Shown: in pieces, positions 23,301 to 36,000 of the stretch
Position numbering within the stretch: position 1 is the stretch's first letter
How the letters are laid out: each line of letters opens with the position of its first letter
Assembly: GCA_002286715.1 (NCBI GenBank)
Contig: NSJX01000026.1
Span: forward strand, 62,001 to 126,000
DNA length: 64,000 nucleotides
Source of the DNA: Dentipellis sp. KUC8613
Taxonomy: Eukaryota > Basidiomycota > Agaricomycetes > Russulales > Hericiaceae
Direction: 5' to 3'
Translations under genes and position numbers: made by a program
Notes under the pieces: model-generated
What the model saw: the letters and a program-made list of their open reading frames with translations, nothing else
Told to the model about the DNA's origin: nothing
The model's database searches: none

Positions 23301-26086
23301 ATGTCGATCCCAATGCTGATCAATGGCGCGGAATGTGGGCCTGTGAATCCACTCCAGGGGCTCGCGAAGCGGTTTGACCAGGACAGAGGGCTGCAGCAGG
23401 TGCGTGCGATAGCTCTGAAAGCCCCGCGGATTCTTCTAAGCTCGCTTGACATCGTAGGACCATTTTGGCGCAGGGAGAGCCGGCCCATCGCGAGAGGTGC
23501 GTGTGACACACGTCCAGACGTGTCTCGTGTGTGCTGAAGTCGTACACGACCGCGTCATGTAGGCCTTCAGAACAGAACAGCAGGCTCGGGCGGGACTCGC
23601 TCAGGATGCTGCGCAGTTCTTCTCAGGTGGCCAATCCTCAAGCAGCCCTGGAGTCGCCGCTCCATCTGCCTTCGACTTCGCTGCTATCCGGTCCTCGTTG
23701 CCCGCGGTTCCCCATTCGCATGCACCGGTGCTCTCGGCAGCCCAATCGCAGGCCATGCAGCCCCTCGCTCCAGTCGCTTCCTGGGCGTCAGACTTTATGG
23801 GCCAGTCGGCAAAGCAGCCGGGTGTCGCGTCGCCCCTCCACGCCATGAGCCCGCAAAATGAAATGATGCACGAGCAGCAGCAGAGTCAGGGCTTTCAGCA
23901 GCCGCAGGACTTTAGTGCGCCACTCCGTGAGCGTGTGTGTTGGTTCCTGTGATAGGCGGTTGACTAAGTTGCCGCGATGTGTCCGTAATGCAGGCTTTCA
24001 TTCGCAGATGCCTATGCTTCATGCGAATTCGATGCAAACGTTCTCACCACCGCCGGTCGTCCAGAATCAGCATCACGCTGTCCAGCTCGATCGTACGTGC
24101 GCCCAATCGCAATTCAATATATATCTTCTTGGATATTGAAATTGTTCTGCAGAGAAGCTCTTGGAAGACCAATTTCAGTCCCATGACATCGCGCAGAACA
24201 CCACTGTTCACTCGGAGCCAGTGGCCACTCAGGAAACGTCCCAGGCTGCCCGAGCGCAGGACGCCGACGCCCTGTCACGCACCGCGGGGCTGCTCATTGA
24301 CGCCGTGCAGCACGATAAGAGTGCCAAATTCCAGAAGAGCGAATTCCTCGGCCTCATGCGGCAGCTGCGTGACCGCGAAATGGTCGTCGAGGGCAACACC
24401 ATGGTACCCAACACTCAATCCAGCCAGCAGCAATTGAGCGGCTGGGCGAATGACTTTGCCACGGCGGACGTGAAGGGAAAGGGGAAAGCGGTTGATCGTT
24501 CGCAAGCCCCTGGCCTTCTCGGGAAGCCTGTTCAGGGCTCCTTCCCCGCATACCAGCTGCCTGCTCTACAACGAGCCCAAGAAATACCCGGCACGACTTC
24601 CGAGTCAGCGTCGGATGTCGAAGCTGCCAGCCAGGACCCCAACGAGGCCTATTTCAATCAAGAGAACAAGGAGTTCGCTGAGTACTGGCGCGATCACTAT
24701 ACGACACGACAAGCTGCCAGCCCCGCGGATCAGGCACTGGAGAAAGAATGGGCCAACATGCAGCAGGACTGGGACGCGTTCGAGGCGACGGCGTCCGGGC
24801 TGCGCGCCGTGAGCGGGTACCAGTTCCAGCCGGGCAACCCCTACCTGCTGGGCGAGCGGTCGACGACGCACAACCATCTGATGCACGGCACGCAGGAGCG
24901 GCAGTCGTTCTTTGAGGTAAGCGCGTCCCTTTCCCTACGCCCGTATGGCAATGTGGGCGTTCGCTGACCCTGCGCGGCGGGCGGAACAGAGCGTGCTGCA
25001 GCTCGAGGCGGCGGTGCAGCGCGAGCCGCAGAACGCACGCGCGTGGTTCGAGCTCGGCGTGAAGCAGCAGGAGAACGAGCGCGAGACGAAGGCGATCCAG
25101 GCGCTGCGGCGCGCGGTGGAGCTCGACCCTGAGCACCTGCCGCCGTGGCTCGCGCTCGCCGTGTCGCAGACGAACGAGGGCGACCGGCTCGGGACGCACG
25201 ACGCCGTGCAGGAGTGGGTCAACCGCAATGAGCGGTACAGGGCCGTCGTCGCCGCGCACTGGGCGGCGCTGGGGAAGACGCGCGCAGACAATGTGGAGGA
25301 CCTCATCGGCTGCCTCATCACGATGGCGCAGAGTGATGCCGGGGGCGCGATCGACGCGGACATCCAGGTGGCTCTCGCGGTGCTGCTGAACACCAACGAG
25401 GAGTACGGCAAGGCGCAGGACTGTTTCCGCACTGCGCTGTCCGTGCGGCCGGAGGTCTGTTCCCTCCGCCCTTTCCGTCATAATAAGTGGTGTGCTCACG
25501 TGAATGGGGATGTGGCCAGGATTGGCTGCTGTACAACCGTGTGGGTGCCACACTGGCGAACAGCGGGCATGCGGACGAGGCTATCTCGTACTATTATCGG
25601 GCTCTGGAGCTCAACCCTGCCTATATCCGCGCGAGGTGCGTCGAAATCAACATATCTGATTTCAAAGCAGCGGCGGGGAACCGATGGCACATTTTTTCTA
25701 TTCTAGGTTCAACCTGGGGATCTCATGCATCAACCTCCGGGTGCGTTCTGTGCTTTCTCATCCTCATGCAGCGTAGGCGCGTTCTGACCGATGCTTCTCA
25801 GCGCTACGCGGAAGCGGCGCAACACATCCTTGACGCCCTCGTGCTCCAGGACAGCGACAGGGTCGGGGAGTCAGACGGCAATCGTGGGGGTGTGACTTCG
25901 AGTGCCCTGTGGGACAGCCTGCGGACGACCTCGTTGCACATGCAGAGGGCGGACCTGGCGACGCTGTGTGATCAGCGCGATTTGGACGGTGCGTGCCCGA
26001 GATTGTAATTTAGTCCCGCTTCTCAGGTCTGATTGACGTCCATGGCAGGCATCCGTAATCGCTTGGAAGAACATGGATTGGACTAA
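23301..26086 (+). CDS. PEX5: Peroxisomal targeting signal 1 receptor PEX5
   Basis: Cytosolic receptor that binds C-terminal SKL-type (PTS1) signals and docks cargo at the peroxisome membrane. Exons 23301-23399, 23458-23496, 23563-23926, 23994-24092, 24153-24916, 24990-25454, 25520-25635, 25707-25740, 25802-25988 and 26049-26086 give 734 aa. The N-terminus has the conserved Cys (MSIPMLINGAECGPVNPLQG), the residue monoubiquitinated for receptor export, followed by RFDQDRGLQQDHFGAG. WxxxF/Y docking motifs include WASDF (about 120), WANDF (about 299) and YWRDHY (about 380). The C-terminal TPR domain includes RAWFELGVKQQENERE, AIQALRRAVELDPEHLPPWL, DWLLYNRVGATLANSGH and AISYYYRALELNPAYIRARF. The length is close to that of other fungal PEX5 proteins. 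Convergent with the CDC26-like gene downstream. Confidence 0.97.
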
Positions 26087-26365
26087 ACGCGGGCGTATAT
26101 GTACGTCAGGCGTGAAAGACGGAAGGGGGGCGGAGGAGATTGGGGATTCGACCGGCAGGCGCAAGTGTTGTTGCTGGATTATTATACCATCTATCGCATT
26201 GTCAATGGATCGTTTTCTGTGTGATATTACATGCATGCTACACTTCCGAGGGTATTGTTGGACTGTTACACCACTTGAACACGACGAGCCCACGAAAGCC
26301 CGAACAACCCTCACCATCTGCAATCAAAGACTTTCGGCATGGGAGAGCCAATGTCCGTAGGTCCG

Positions 26366-26593
26366 TCATGACTCGATGCCCAGTCTCTCGTTCTTCGTCA
26401 TAGCCAGCCTCTTTTTCCGGGCCTCCTCTGCCGCCACGTACGTTGCTGCGGATGGCTGCTGCGCCGCTGTTGTCGTGTCCTCCTCCTTCACTATGCCCTC
26501 TGCGGCCTCTGCCTTCCTGCGCGCCACCAGGTCGCGTATCTCCTGCACATCCGCGTCCGTCATCGGGATAAGCGTGGGGTTTCGGCGAATCAT
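26366..26593 (-). CDS. Probable anaphase-promoting complex subunit CDC26/APC12
   Basis: CDC26 is a small APC/C subunit that stabilises the TPR protein Cut9/APC6 through its N-terminus. This intronless gene encodes 75 aa beginning MIRRNPTLIPMTDADVQEIR, close in layout to the family start M(L/I)RRxPTxIxLxxxD. A charged helix follows (DLVARRKAEAAEG, EEARKKRLAM) and the protein ends KNERLGIES, similar to the ERIGI-type end of fungal homologues. Short length limits certainty. The start is divergent from PRA1 with 266 bases between the two ATGs. Confidence 0.6.
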   Translation of the reverse strand: MIRRNPTLIPMTDADVQEIRDLVARRKAEAAEGIVKEEDTTTAAQQPSAATYVAAEEARKKRLAMTKNERLGIES

Positions 26594-26859
26594 AGCGTCG
26601 AGACGAGCAAGGAAGTATATTCGGGCTCAAAGAGAATGAGAATTTCGAGGGATAGAAAAACTGAGGATGAGTACAATGGGCAGTGCCTGAGCTGCGCAAG
26701 GGGCACAATAGCAGTCAACAACAAAGTCGCAGAGCCAACGCACGGGCGCCAATTTGCTCTGCACAGCCGCCGCAAACCCTCTGCTCTGTTCTTTCAGCTT
26801 CATACATAACCACCTCCTCGCCGCTACAGTCCTCACTCTCTTCTACTAAACATCTCACC
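26594..26859. promoter_or_regulatory. Bidirectional promoter of CDC26-like gene and PRA1
   Basis: 266 bases separate two divergent start codons, too short for two independent promoters of usual size. The PRA1 side is pyrimidine-rich just before its ATG (CTCACTCTCTTCTACTAAAC), a common fungal transcription-start context. Shared regulation is an inference. Confidence 0.45.
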
Positions 26860-27806
26860 ATGGATATCGCCTTCCGCGCCGTCGACACCCTCAAATCCTT
26901 CCGCGTGCGTGCCTCCTCGCTTGCTGGACTGTCCACGTTCTGTCCCCGTGCTAACCCGGCCTGCAGGAAACCCGCCTGAGCGCCCTCCGCCCCCCGAATG
27001 AGTTCTTCGACCACAACCGCGTCTCGCGGCCCGCCGACTTCAACCAGGCCGTCTCGGTACGCCCTCCCTCCACCGCGCACCGGTGGACCTCGCCCGCTCA
27101 CCCGTCTCCATTTCCTCTCTCCAGCGCATATCATACAACACCCGCTATTTCTCCGGTGCGTGGCCTGCTAGCTGCTAGCTGCTAGCTGCCCAATTAGCGC
27201 AATTTGATTTATGCGTCTGGGCAGGCAACTATGGTCTAATTGTCGCCGTGCTCGCCGTGTACGCCCTGTGAGTGCATACCCAGTCCGGGCCCCAGCCCAG
27301 ACCACTGCCCGCTGCCCGCAGACCGCTAACCGCCCATTTATCGCATTCGTATTTCGTCCATTTCTTACGTCCACCGCGCGCGCTATGCCGCTCGTAGCAT
27401 CACCAACCCGCTGCTGCTGCTCTCGCTTGGCTTCCTGATCGGTGGCTTTGCCGCCATCAACAAATGGGGTGCGTCCAGTCCGCGCCCGCGCCCTCGCGCT
27501 CTCCGCACGCCGCACGCACGTCATGCTGACTTGTCGCTTCTCATTCTCGCCCGCGCCCCGACTCACGACCCGTGACGCCTGACGCACCCAGCCCCCGAGC
27601 CGATGCAGGTCGGCGACCACGTCGTGACGCAAAAGTCGCTGTACACGGCGCTCTTCGTGATCGGGCTCCCGCTGCTGTGGTGGTCCTCGCCCCTCGGCAC
27701 GTTCTTCTGGCTCGTCGGCGCGTCCGGCGTGCTCATCATGGCGCACGCGTCGCTCATCGAGCCCGGCATCGAGAGCGAGTACGCCGGCGTCCAGGACAGC
27801 GTCTGA
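26860..27806 (+). CDS. PRA1/YIP3 family prenylated Rab acceptor
   Basis: Integral membrane protein of the ER-Golgi that interacts with prenylated Rab GTPases. Exons 26860-26904, 26967-27056, 27125-27155, 27225-27267, 27398-27468 and 27592-27806 give 164 aa. Family hallmarks: RPPNEFFDHNRVSRPADFNQ, then RISYNTRYFSGNYGLIVAVL and ALITNPLLLLSLGFLIGGF, and a second hydrophobic hairpin LYTALFVIGLPLLWW / GTFFWLVGASGVLIMAHASL. Length, the FF..NR..RP box and two paired membrane segments match the family. Convergent with ERT1. Confidence 0.92.
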
Positions 27807-28221
27807 AGTGAGGACGATGACGGCGATGCCAATCTGCTTGCGCGTGCGTGCCTGCACATGGAGAAGGCGTGCGTGCTGCTGTTGCGTAGGAGCCGGTCCG
27901 GGGTGCTGTGCGTCGTGCTGCTCGGTACTTAGACTATAATTGTTGGTTTTTGATATGACGAATGGACATAATCTATGTTGACCTCTGAATCTGATGCGAC
28001 CCACGAGCATGATGCAGAGTCCGCGGAGTGATGAGCGAAGCGCGCTGACTGAGCGGGCCGTGCAGGTGGAGGTAATACTTTTGCCGTGTATTAAGGGTAG
28101 TAGTGTACAGGTGATACAGCCCAGAGGAAGGATAACAAGGTAAATAGGATGTAGTCTGTCACCACGACATATAACAATATGCGGGACATATATAGGATGG
28201 GGGCGGTCTACGGGGTCGCGG
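27807..28221. other. Convergent intergenic region
   Basis: 415 bases between the 3' ends of PRA1 and ERT1. No gene seen; presumably both 3' UTRs. Confidence 0.5.
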
Positions 28222-30344
28222 TTATAGGAGGGGCAGCCACTGGCCTATATCGGGAAGCGGGACGTCAGTGTGTGCGGGGTCGTGGGACGAGTGGCAAAGG
28301 CGTACCGATGACCAAACTCGGCAGGTCGAAGATGTCGCGTCGGATCGAGAAGCAGAACGTCGCGGGCACCGGCACCCCCGACGGCTTCAGCAGCACACAG
28401 TGCGAGTACACCGACTGCGTCGTGTTCTCAAACGCGTGTGTTGCAAAGTTCTCCCAGTATTCCACCACGGACTGGTTCTCGAAGATCTGCAGACCAAAGA
28501 ATGTGTTTGTTGGCGTGTTTCGTTTGCATGCACGACCACAGGTGTACTGACCTCCCAGATGTACTTCTTCTTCCCGAGCAGCTCGTCCTTCGACCACTCT
28601 GTCAGGATGCAGAACTCCGGGCCCACGAGGCAGATCTCGCCTGTGCGCCGCCAGGCGACTGTCGGTGTACCGCTATACGAGATGAGCTTGTCCAGCTCCT
28701 GCGAGACTGTCAGCAAAGCTGCCGTGCATAAGAGTGAAGAAAGGACACGCACGATGATCGACCGTTGGAAGCACTTCTCGACGAACACCTCGTCCTCCTC
28801 AGTGAGTGGCATCTGCAGCGCGATGAGCGACGGCCGGAAGATGGCCAGGGCCCGCACAATCCGCAGGATATCATTCTTCTCAAAGCTTATCATCCGAAGC
28901 AGACGTCAGCCGCAGCTCCGAAGAGGGCACCGCGCATGCCGCGTACGGACGCACCGTTTGGGAAGATACTTCATCAAGAAGTGGTACCCCTCCGTGTAGT
29001 CGTACGGCGCAGTCACGCTCTCGTACACCTCCTGCGACGTCCGCTGCCGCGCGAGCTCCATCCCCGACATCGACGAGAACGCCGCCGTCCGCGACCGGGG
29101 CGCCGTGTCCGGGCAGAACACGTAAGTCGAGTCCGTCGTCGACGGCGGCCACCGCGGCGCTAGCGGGTGTAGCGGCTCGCCCGCAGGCTGCGGCGGTGGC
29201 TGCGCGGGGTATCCCATCGCCGGATGCGGCGCCATGGACACCGTCGGCGACGACGTCGCGCTGGCCGGTTTCCGCGAGGCCTGCGCAGGGGGCGGGGAAT
29301 ATGCCGCGGCCGGCACGAGAAAGTCCGCCGCGGGGATATTGGCGCGTGAGCTGGCGCTCTCGGCCGCAAGCGCCAGCCCGAGCGACGACTCTTGATCAAA
29401 CACGTCTCGTGTGCTGCCGAGCCCACCGGGAGATGTCAGAAAGTCGTTCGGATCCGCCGCCGCCGCGCTTGTTAACGAAGGAGTGCCGAGTGTGTCGCTT
29501 GGCCAGGTGCTCGACGCATACGAGTGTGCTGGTGGTGGCGAGGTGGTGTGTTGCGAGTCGGGGGAGGGGTTGCCAAGAATGGCGGATAAAATTGAGTACT
29601 CCAGATTGGCAGCTTCTGAACCGAAGGGAAATGCGGGGTCAAAGGGCGCGTTGAAGAGAGGGTCATTCGGCGGGAAGGGCTCAGCTGCAGCAGAAGAGGT
29701 TAAGGCGTTGGGGATACGGAATGACGCATTAGAATGATCATACATGTTGGTATAGGAGCAGGGGCCTGCACAGCGGGGGTTGAACTTCCGCCTTTTTGCT
29801 TCTTAAGTTGCTCTGAAAACACACGTGGTTCAGGGGCGGAGGTCAGATGCGGTTGTGTTAATATAGCACAGCTGTACGTACCAAGCTCTTCGTCGTCGAG
29901 GAGGTACTTGGCTCGTTTGCGGTGACCCTCGACGCATGTATCTGCAATGCCTCGCTTCGTACAGCGTTGACATGGTCGTGCTGGAATCGAGCCGCAAACA
30001 CGCCAAAAAGAGCGTAAGAGCGTATGCGGGGCAAATCAAATGAAAGAAGACTGACAGTCATCACATGTAAGATGCGCCTTCTGGCAGTGGACGCAGGCGC
30101 GGTTGGCCTTCTTCTTTTTCTGGCCGTCTTTCTTGAGGCCGTCGCCGCTGTCGTTTGCACCTTCAGAGCGCCGTCGTTTGGCCCCTGCGGAGGTAGCGCG
30201 CTTTGAAGAGGCGCCAGAGTCGGTGGAGGGGCCGGCAAAGCCGTTTTGCAGGTGTAGGCGCGAACCATTGAAGGAGGCGGGAGAAGAGAGGGAGGCGGGA
30301 TTGACGCCGAGGGAGGGCGCGATGGTGGCAAGAGTGGGATGCAT
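28222..30344 (-). CDS. ERT1: ERT1/AcuK-type Zn2Cys6 transcription factor with PAS-like domain
   Basis: Zinc-cluster regulator of non-fermentable carbon use and gluconeogenesis in fungi (ERT1/AcuK family). From ATG 30344, a basic region (KRRRSEGANDSG, KKDGQKKKKANR) leads into the cluster: RACVHCQKAHLTCDD, then across an intron SRPCQRCTKRGIADTC and VEGHRKRAKYLLDDEE, the family's invariant linker. A Ser/Pro-rich middle follows. The C-terminal part has YHFLMKYLPKRF, KNDILRIVRALAIFRPSLIA, TEEDEVFVEKCFQRSI, LVGPEFCILTEWSKDELLG and FENQSVVEYWENFATHAFEN, then FDLPSLVIG. A last small exon adds QWLPLL and the stop (28224-28222). Exon boundaries around 29770-29880 have two possible readings, so I give only the gene span. 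Confidence 0.93.
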
Positions 30345-31843
30345 GGGGAGGAGGGTGGGACAGAGGAAGGGACGAAAGACTTTTATGGAAATGTGAGCGA
30401 GGGGACGTCGGTGTGACCGCGCGCTCGGCAGGGTGGGTCAGTCAAAGACCGGTTGTCAGCAATGGACCGAGCGGGTGAATGATGCCAGGACGGTTTAGTC
30501 GTCGGCCGGGGCGGTGATGAGGCAGAGTCGGCGCTGGTCGTCGCCGTTGAGGACGATGGTGAAGGGGGCTCTAGATGCCGGTGAGCGTCATGCAAAGCCT
30601 TTAGAGTCTTCAGGCTATCCCACACCGTATAAGTATCCCCCCTGCGGCTTCCTCGGTCCGATCGCTCTTACCACAACCCTCCCCGTAATACTTGACGGAC
30701 CCCGGGGCCTCTGCCATCCTTTTTTCCCCACCGTCGTCCGGGGAATCCCACCCCTCTCCACGCGATCCCCGGCAGAGTACAACACACCGAGCTCTGCTCC
30801 CCACCGTCGATGACTAGATCCCAATCTCCTCGAGCCAAGATTCCCTCAATCTTACCCCCGCCCATCTCGTTTCTCAACCACCCCGAACTGCCCCTCCAAC
30901 CCCCACCTCGCCCCTCTCAGCGTTGGCCACAGGCAAAAATACACCCCCGATTGAATCCTTGATGGTCGTAGCTGCCCTGCGAATTCCAGATTGCCTTTCG
31001 TTCCAAAGATAGTCTCCTCGTTTTCTCGTCACGGGTCGGGTCGTACAATCCAGCTCTGCTTCGTACGTACACATGTCCTCCGACGATGCGCGGATCGATG
31101 CTGCTCTCACAGCAACTGTTCGGACCGATCCTCCTGCACGGGTGCTGTCATCCAGGAGAAACGATGGTCGCCAATGACGTCCCTAACAACATTTCGCGGC
31201 TATCCAACATGCTTGTGTACCTTCTCGGGCTACTGAGCGCACTCCGGAGTCCCGTCGAGTCAGACTGGGCCGTTCCGTCCAGTTCATTCTGCGCGAGTCC
31301 ATTTTCCAGACTTCCGTATCTCTAGACCCGGCTATCTACGCACATGACTGGATGTACTTACTTACTCTTATGGGTTAATCAACGAGTATATTGCGAGCGC
31401 CACCTTCGAGGCCGCTCTGGCACGCGCACCGTCAGGCGTGCGGTCCAATTGGCAGAGCCTGTTCTCTCGACGTGTGCATGCGCTGATTGGGGGTGCAAAC
31501 GCTCTCAAGCCAGTGCGCTATTTCGCAGAAAGTCGGCGATAAGGTGTGTGCACGCCTCAGCCAAATCCTCACGCCACCGACCGCCGCGCAGATCTCCCTT
31601 ATTCGGCCCCATCAGCCCCCGCAATCTACGCCTGCAGTAAACTAGTAGCCGGCCTTAACCTTCCTTCCAAATCCGTCCAGTCTCAGTAGTTTGTTGTCCA
31701 CGCCGCCGCGCAGGTGCACGTTCATTTCGTTACCTACGCCTTTCCCAACGTCACTAATATTCATCAAATATGTCCATCAGACGCCTCCCGTCGTCGTTCT
31801 GCTGCACATTCCAGAACCAGATTTTTTTCTCTTACGCAGCGAC
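30345..31843. promoter_or_regulatory. 1.5 kb divergent promoter region of ERT1 and HemK
   Basis: No credible gene. It contains long pyrimidine-rich tracts on the + strand (about 30700-30930). Its length is generous for a regulator gene such as ERT1, whose homologues respond to carbon source. I see no specific operator I can name. Confidence 0.4.
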
Positions 31844-33007
31844 ATGCCCCGTCCCACCACCGCTCGCTTGCTCAAGACCCTGGCGGCAGCCATAGGCTCC
31901 GAGAGCGCCCATATGGAACTGAAATGGATGCAGCAGGCCCTCGCGTCCGCGGGCAGCGGGCGCGGCCCAGCAGTGCCAGACCTCCCTACCATGGTCGCGC
32001 GACGCGCGACAGGCGAGCCGCTGCAATACATCCTCGGTACGCCGCCCCGACCCCTCTGATCGCGAGACCATTCACCGACCACGCTCGCCGCACGCCGGCC
32101 GTGGCCACCATCGTGTGTCTCATGTCTCGCGCCTTGTCTTCCGTCGCGCACCTGCCGCCTTCGAAATCCGAATTGCTCGACACGTCTAGGAACGCAGCCG
32201 TTCGGGCCTCTGCACCTGCGCTGCCGTGCGCCGGTCCTGATCCCGCGCCCAGAAACCGAAGACTGGGCGCTACGCCTCAGCGACGCGGTCGCACCCTCGC
32301 CGTCGCAGCCCGTGCGCGCGCTCGACCTCTGCACGGGATCAGGCTGCATCCCGCTGCTGCTTTGCGCACGCTGGCCCGCGGGCAGCGTCCGCGCCGTCGC
32401 CGTCGACCACTCACGCGCCGCGCTCCAGCTCGCCGCTGACAATGCAGACGCATGCGGCGTGCCCGTGCGGCTTCTCGAACGCTCCGACGAAGACGAAGAC
32501 GAAGACAAAGGCGACGCAGAAGGCTCAGATGTACGCGAACTCGAAGACGAAGCATGGGCCGGAAATGACGGCCAGAACACGAACGCGAACGCGAACACGC
32601 TCACGCTCCTCGGCGCCGACGTGCTCGACCCCGCGCGCCTCCGCGCGCGCCTCCCGCTGCGCCGCTTCGACGTCGTCACCGCGAACCCGCCGTACATCAC
32701 GCGCGCCGCGTACGCCGCGCTGCCGCCGTCCGTGCGCGCGTTCGAGGACCGCACCGCGCTGCTCGGCGACCCGCCCGGCGCGCGCGAGGACGGCGGGCTC
32801 ACGTTCTATCGCGCGCTCGCGCGTCTGTTCACGCTGCCTGGGCTGCTTGCGCCCCGCGCACGCGTCGCGCTCGAGGTGGGCGAGGGACAGGCGCGTGACG
32901 TGGCGGACATTGTCAGTACTGAGGGCGGGCTGGGGGAGGTTGAGGTCTGGGCGGATCCGTGGGGGAAGGAGCGCGTTGTGGTGGCGAGGGCAGGGGTGGA
33001 TGTCTGA
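31844..33007 (+). CDS. HemK/PrmC-type glutamine N5-methyltransferase (probably mitochondrial MTQ1)
   Basis: SAM-dependent enzyme that methylates the Gln of the GGQ motif of release factors; one exon-rich fungal paralogue acts in mitochondria (MTQ1). Exons 31844-32036 and 32190-33007 give 336 aa. The N-terminal helical domain has MVARRATGEPLQYILGTQPF, then HLRCRAPVLIPRPETEDWAL. SAM motif I is VRALDLCTGSGCIPLLL, and the catalytic NPPY motif is FDVVTANPPYITRAAY (about residue 228). The C-terminus has EDGGLTFYRALARLF and LEVGEGQARDVADI. An acidic/Asn-rich insert of about 40 residues (from SDEDEDEDKG to NTNANANT) lies inside the methyltransferase fold, between the strand carrying LLERS and the one carrying LLGADV. 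Mitochondrial rather than cytosolic assignment is inferred from the domain layout. Confidence 0.9.
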
Positions 33008-36000
33008 TGCTGGGTAAACAGAATGTGGTACAGTAAGCCACAGCGTGGAATATTGTATGCTCGACCTAATTTCTCCGTATGCTCGGTGTCGATGCTAGTG
33101 CCAGTGCAGCGTTGACCAATCCGCGACGACGTGCCTTCCATCTGGAAGCAATGATCATGGTAATCATGGTAATAAAGGTAATGGGGGGCGTGTCGATGCA
33201 CGGGGGCCTGATCCACGAATTAATGCACGCTAGGTTCAATTTCGCGTCGTCCATCGATCGCGCTTGTCCTGCCTACTGGGTGTGGGTGTGGCACCCGCCA
33301 TACAGCATCCAGCAGGGTTCAATGGGCATGTTCCATGCCGAGGACCAGACTCCGTGCGTTTCTGCGACCGCGTCGGACGCTGAGCGAGCAGCCCAAAGCG
33401 TGCATAACGGCTGGATATAGCAACTCGCAAACCGCCACCGCGCACGGCTACCCAATCCCCCATCACCCGACCACAAGCAGCTGCAGGCCGGAATCTCGCT
33501 TCTCAGTGCGCACCAAGATGCCGGGCTGGGATCTGACCTGCAGGCTGCCCCTCGTCTTCGAGCGGACGGGCGCACACGCGCAGCCACGGCAATCATCCAC
33601 CGGGCCGTGCACACATGCTAATTCGCCGCGCCTGCGTGCTTAGGAGGCCGGGGCACGGACGGGATCAGGCGGTCCTGACTCGACGTCGTGGAGGGCTCGC
33701 GCAAGCTCCCACGCAGCCCGAGCGCGCAGGACCGCTCGCCACGCACGTCGCAGCGCGGCCGTTATCAGGACGCGATCGCGGGCGCGTCCTGCGCTTTCCA
33801 GCAGACGAAGATCCCCGTGCGCGGGCGTGTGCGTGCGTGCGTGCGTGGACGGGAGGCGCGGCGGAAGCGGAATGGTGTTATGGCAGCGGCGGTCGTACGC
33901 GTTCCGCCATGGGGGGCCGGATCCATGACGGCGCGTGTTCGCGAACGTGTTGTGGTGAGAGATTCATACGAGGGTGCAGGGAGATTGACCATATGGATTT
34001 TTGCGCATGCGAGCCGTCGACAATCAGGGCGCCGTAACGAGATCCATCGTATATAGTGCTCGTTCGTATCTGCACCCATCCAATACAATGCAACACGGTG
34101 GTTGCCTGAATATATCCCCCAACGGTCGAGGCCAGTACATCAGTCCCTGTCGCTCTCTGCGATTGCCCTGCGACGAGCCGGCGTGAATGATTGATATCCA
34201 CACGTACGAGTGCAGTAGCACAATCTCGAGTCGCACTGCGATCGCACTCGCAATTCGAAAATAGCGCGAGGGTATCTATTGAGATCGGAAGGCAAACGGG
34301 GCGCCGGCGTCCCAGGCCCCGGCAAGATCAGCATCGTATGGGTGTGCGAAATCTTGCCCACCGTCGCTCGCGCAGTACGGACCGGACACGACGAGCGGTG
34401 GATCATTCGCCAGGGATGCGCGACGGACGCTGGGACGCACCGACCTTGCTGCAGGCAGGCAGGGCTGCCGTGCCCGTGCGTGTCTGTGTGCAGTGTGTGT
34501 TTTTGTCATGTTGCGCCGTGGGTGCTCGCTTGTCGGCCAATCGGGCGTGGGGGCCGTCAGCTGGCCTAGGCTGGGGAATATACAAGATGGCGGATGGACG
34601 GATACGCGGATGCATGGCGCGAGAGGGGGGTTAGAAGAGAAGAGAACGGCCAGGATAAATCCCGGCTGGACGAGTATTCGAGCTGCAGCAGAGTATCAAG
34701 GGGCCCTAGTGCCTCTGCCCGGGCGAGCAGCGCACAAGGTCCGACCGCTACGTCCCAGCGACACGGCACGTCGACGTCTGGAACGTACAGTGACGCAGAC
34801 GGTGGAGCGCGTTGAAACGAACAACATCCTAAGAGATCCTAGGCCGCGGGGGAGCGGGAGGCCTTCGGTTATGTGTATCCGTAAGCTGGCGAAGCCCGGT
34901 ACGGCGTGACGGACCTTCGGTGTCTTAAAGCCTCGACTACGTCATTGAAGCACAATTCTATGGCCCTGGCCATGCTTGACTGTCGATGTCCTTGGCATCG
35001 ACGGTTAACGCAATCTTGGATGGCATCAGCCTGGTGGTGGCAGTAAAGGCACTCCACAGCAGTACCAAGCAAGCGGCACCTAGTAATATCGCGTCCATTA
35101 GTCTTAACTATACCACACCCACATAAATATTCATAGGATACACCTCGGCAGAAAGCCGCAATACCGCATCGTACCATACGCACCCCCCGCGGCTACGCGC
35201 CCCAGCATGGCCGTGGAGCATTCCCCCCGCCAACCTGCCTACAGAACAATCAGTCGGACAAAAGTCGCCTGATATCGGAAGCACAAGCTCTAGCCACGAA
35301 TTAACACACCAAATTAGCCCCCTCCCCCCTCGCGCATCCCGCCGCGGGGAGCCTGCACACGGCCCTCGTTCCGTAGTGCTCTGCCGCATCTCCAGGTACA
35401 CGACACAAACCGAGGGTGCCTTCGCGGTATGAGGTCACTCCGCGGATAGCCCGGGACGAGTGTCCGATCGCACCCGGCCGCATGGGCAACCGCCAACATT
35501 TCAGTGACTCTGAGCCTGCAAGAAGCTGATCTGTCATCGTCATCTCGCGCTGCGAGATCGCACCAGCGCAAATTTGTAGAGACAGATTGCACATACAGAT
35601 CGTGCCGCCCTCGGAATCTGAGTTGCCTGCGGCTCCTGCTTGGAAACCGGGGCGGTCGTCCGAGTGGTGGTGCCACTGGTTGGCCGACCATATGCATCAT
35701 ATGCATGGGACGATTCTGCAGAGGTTCACACATGCGAGGCTAGCCAGGATTCCAAGTGAGCACGACAGCACGATCACTGCATAAACACCGCACCTTTCAG
35801 CCGAGGACCACGTTATCGCCATCGGCGTCCAAAAGCAAGAGGCAATTTCTGGATGTGGCAAGGATAGGCGGACGGGGCGGGGATACAGAGTGGGCCCAGG
35901 ACCGAGCGCCCGTCGTTCCCCGCGGATCGGGATCTCTCGCAACAGACCTGAGGCCGCCTCCTCGGCCTCCAAACGCCCTCCGAGGCTCCCTCTATAACGC

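Noticed and set aside
34869..35183. Cys/His-containing minus-strand frame resembling a small zinc finger
   Set aside because: The Cys spacing does not fit MYND or other finger families, and other frames of the same DNA are equally open.
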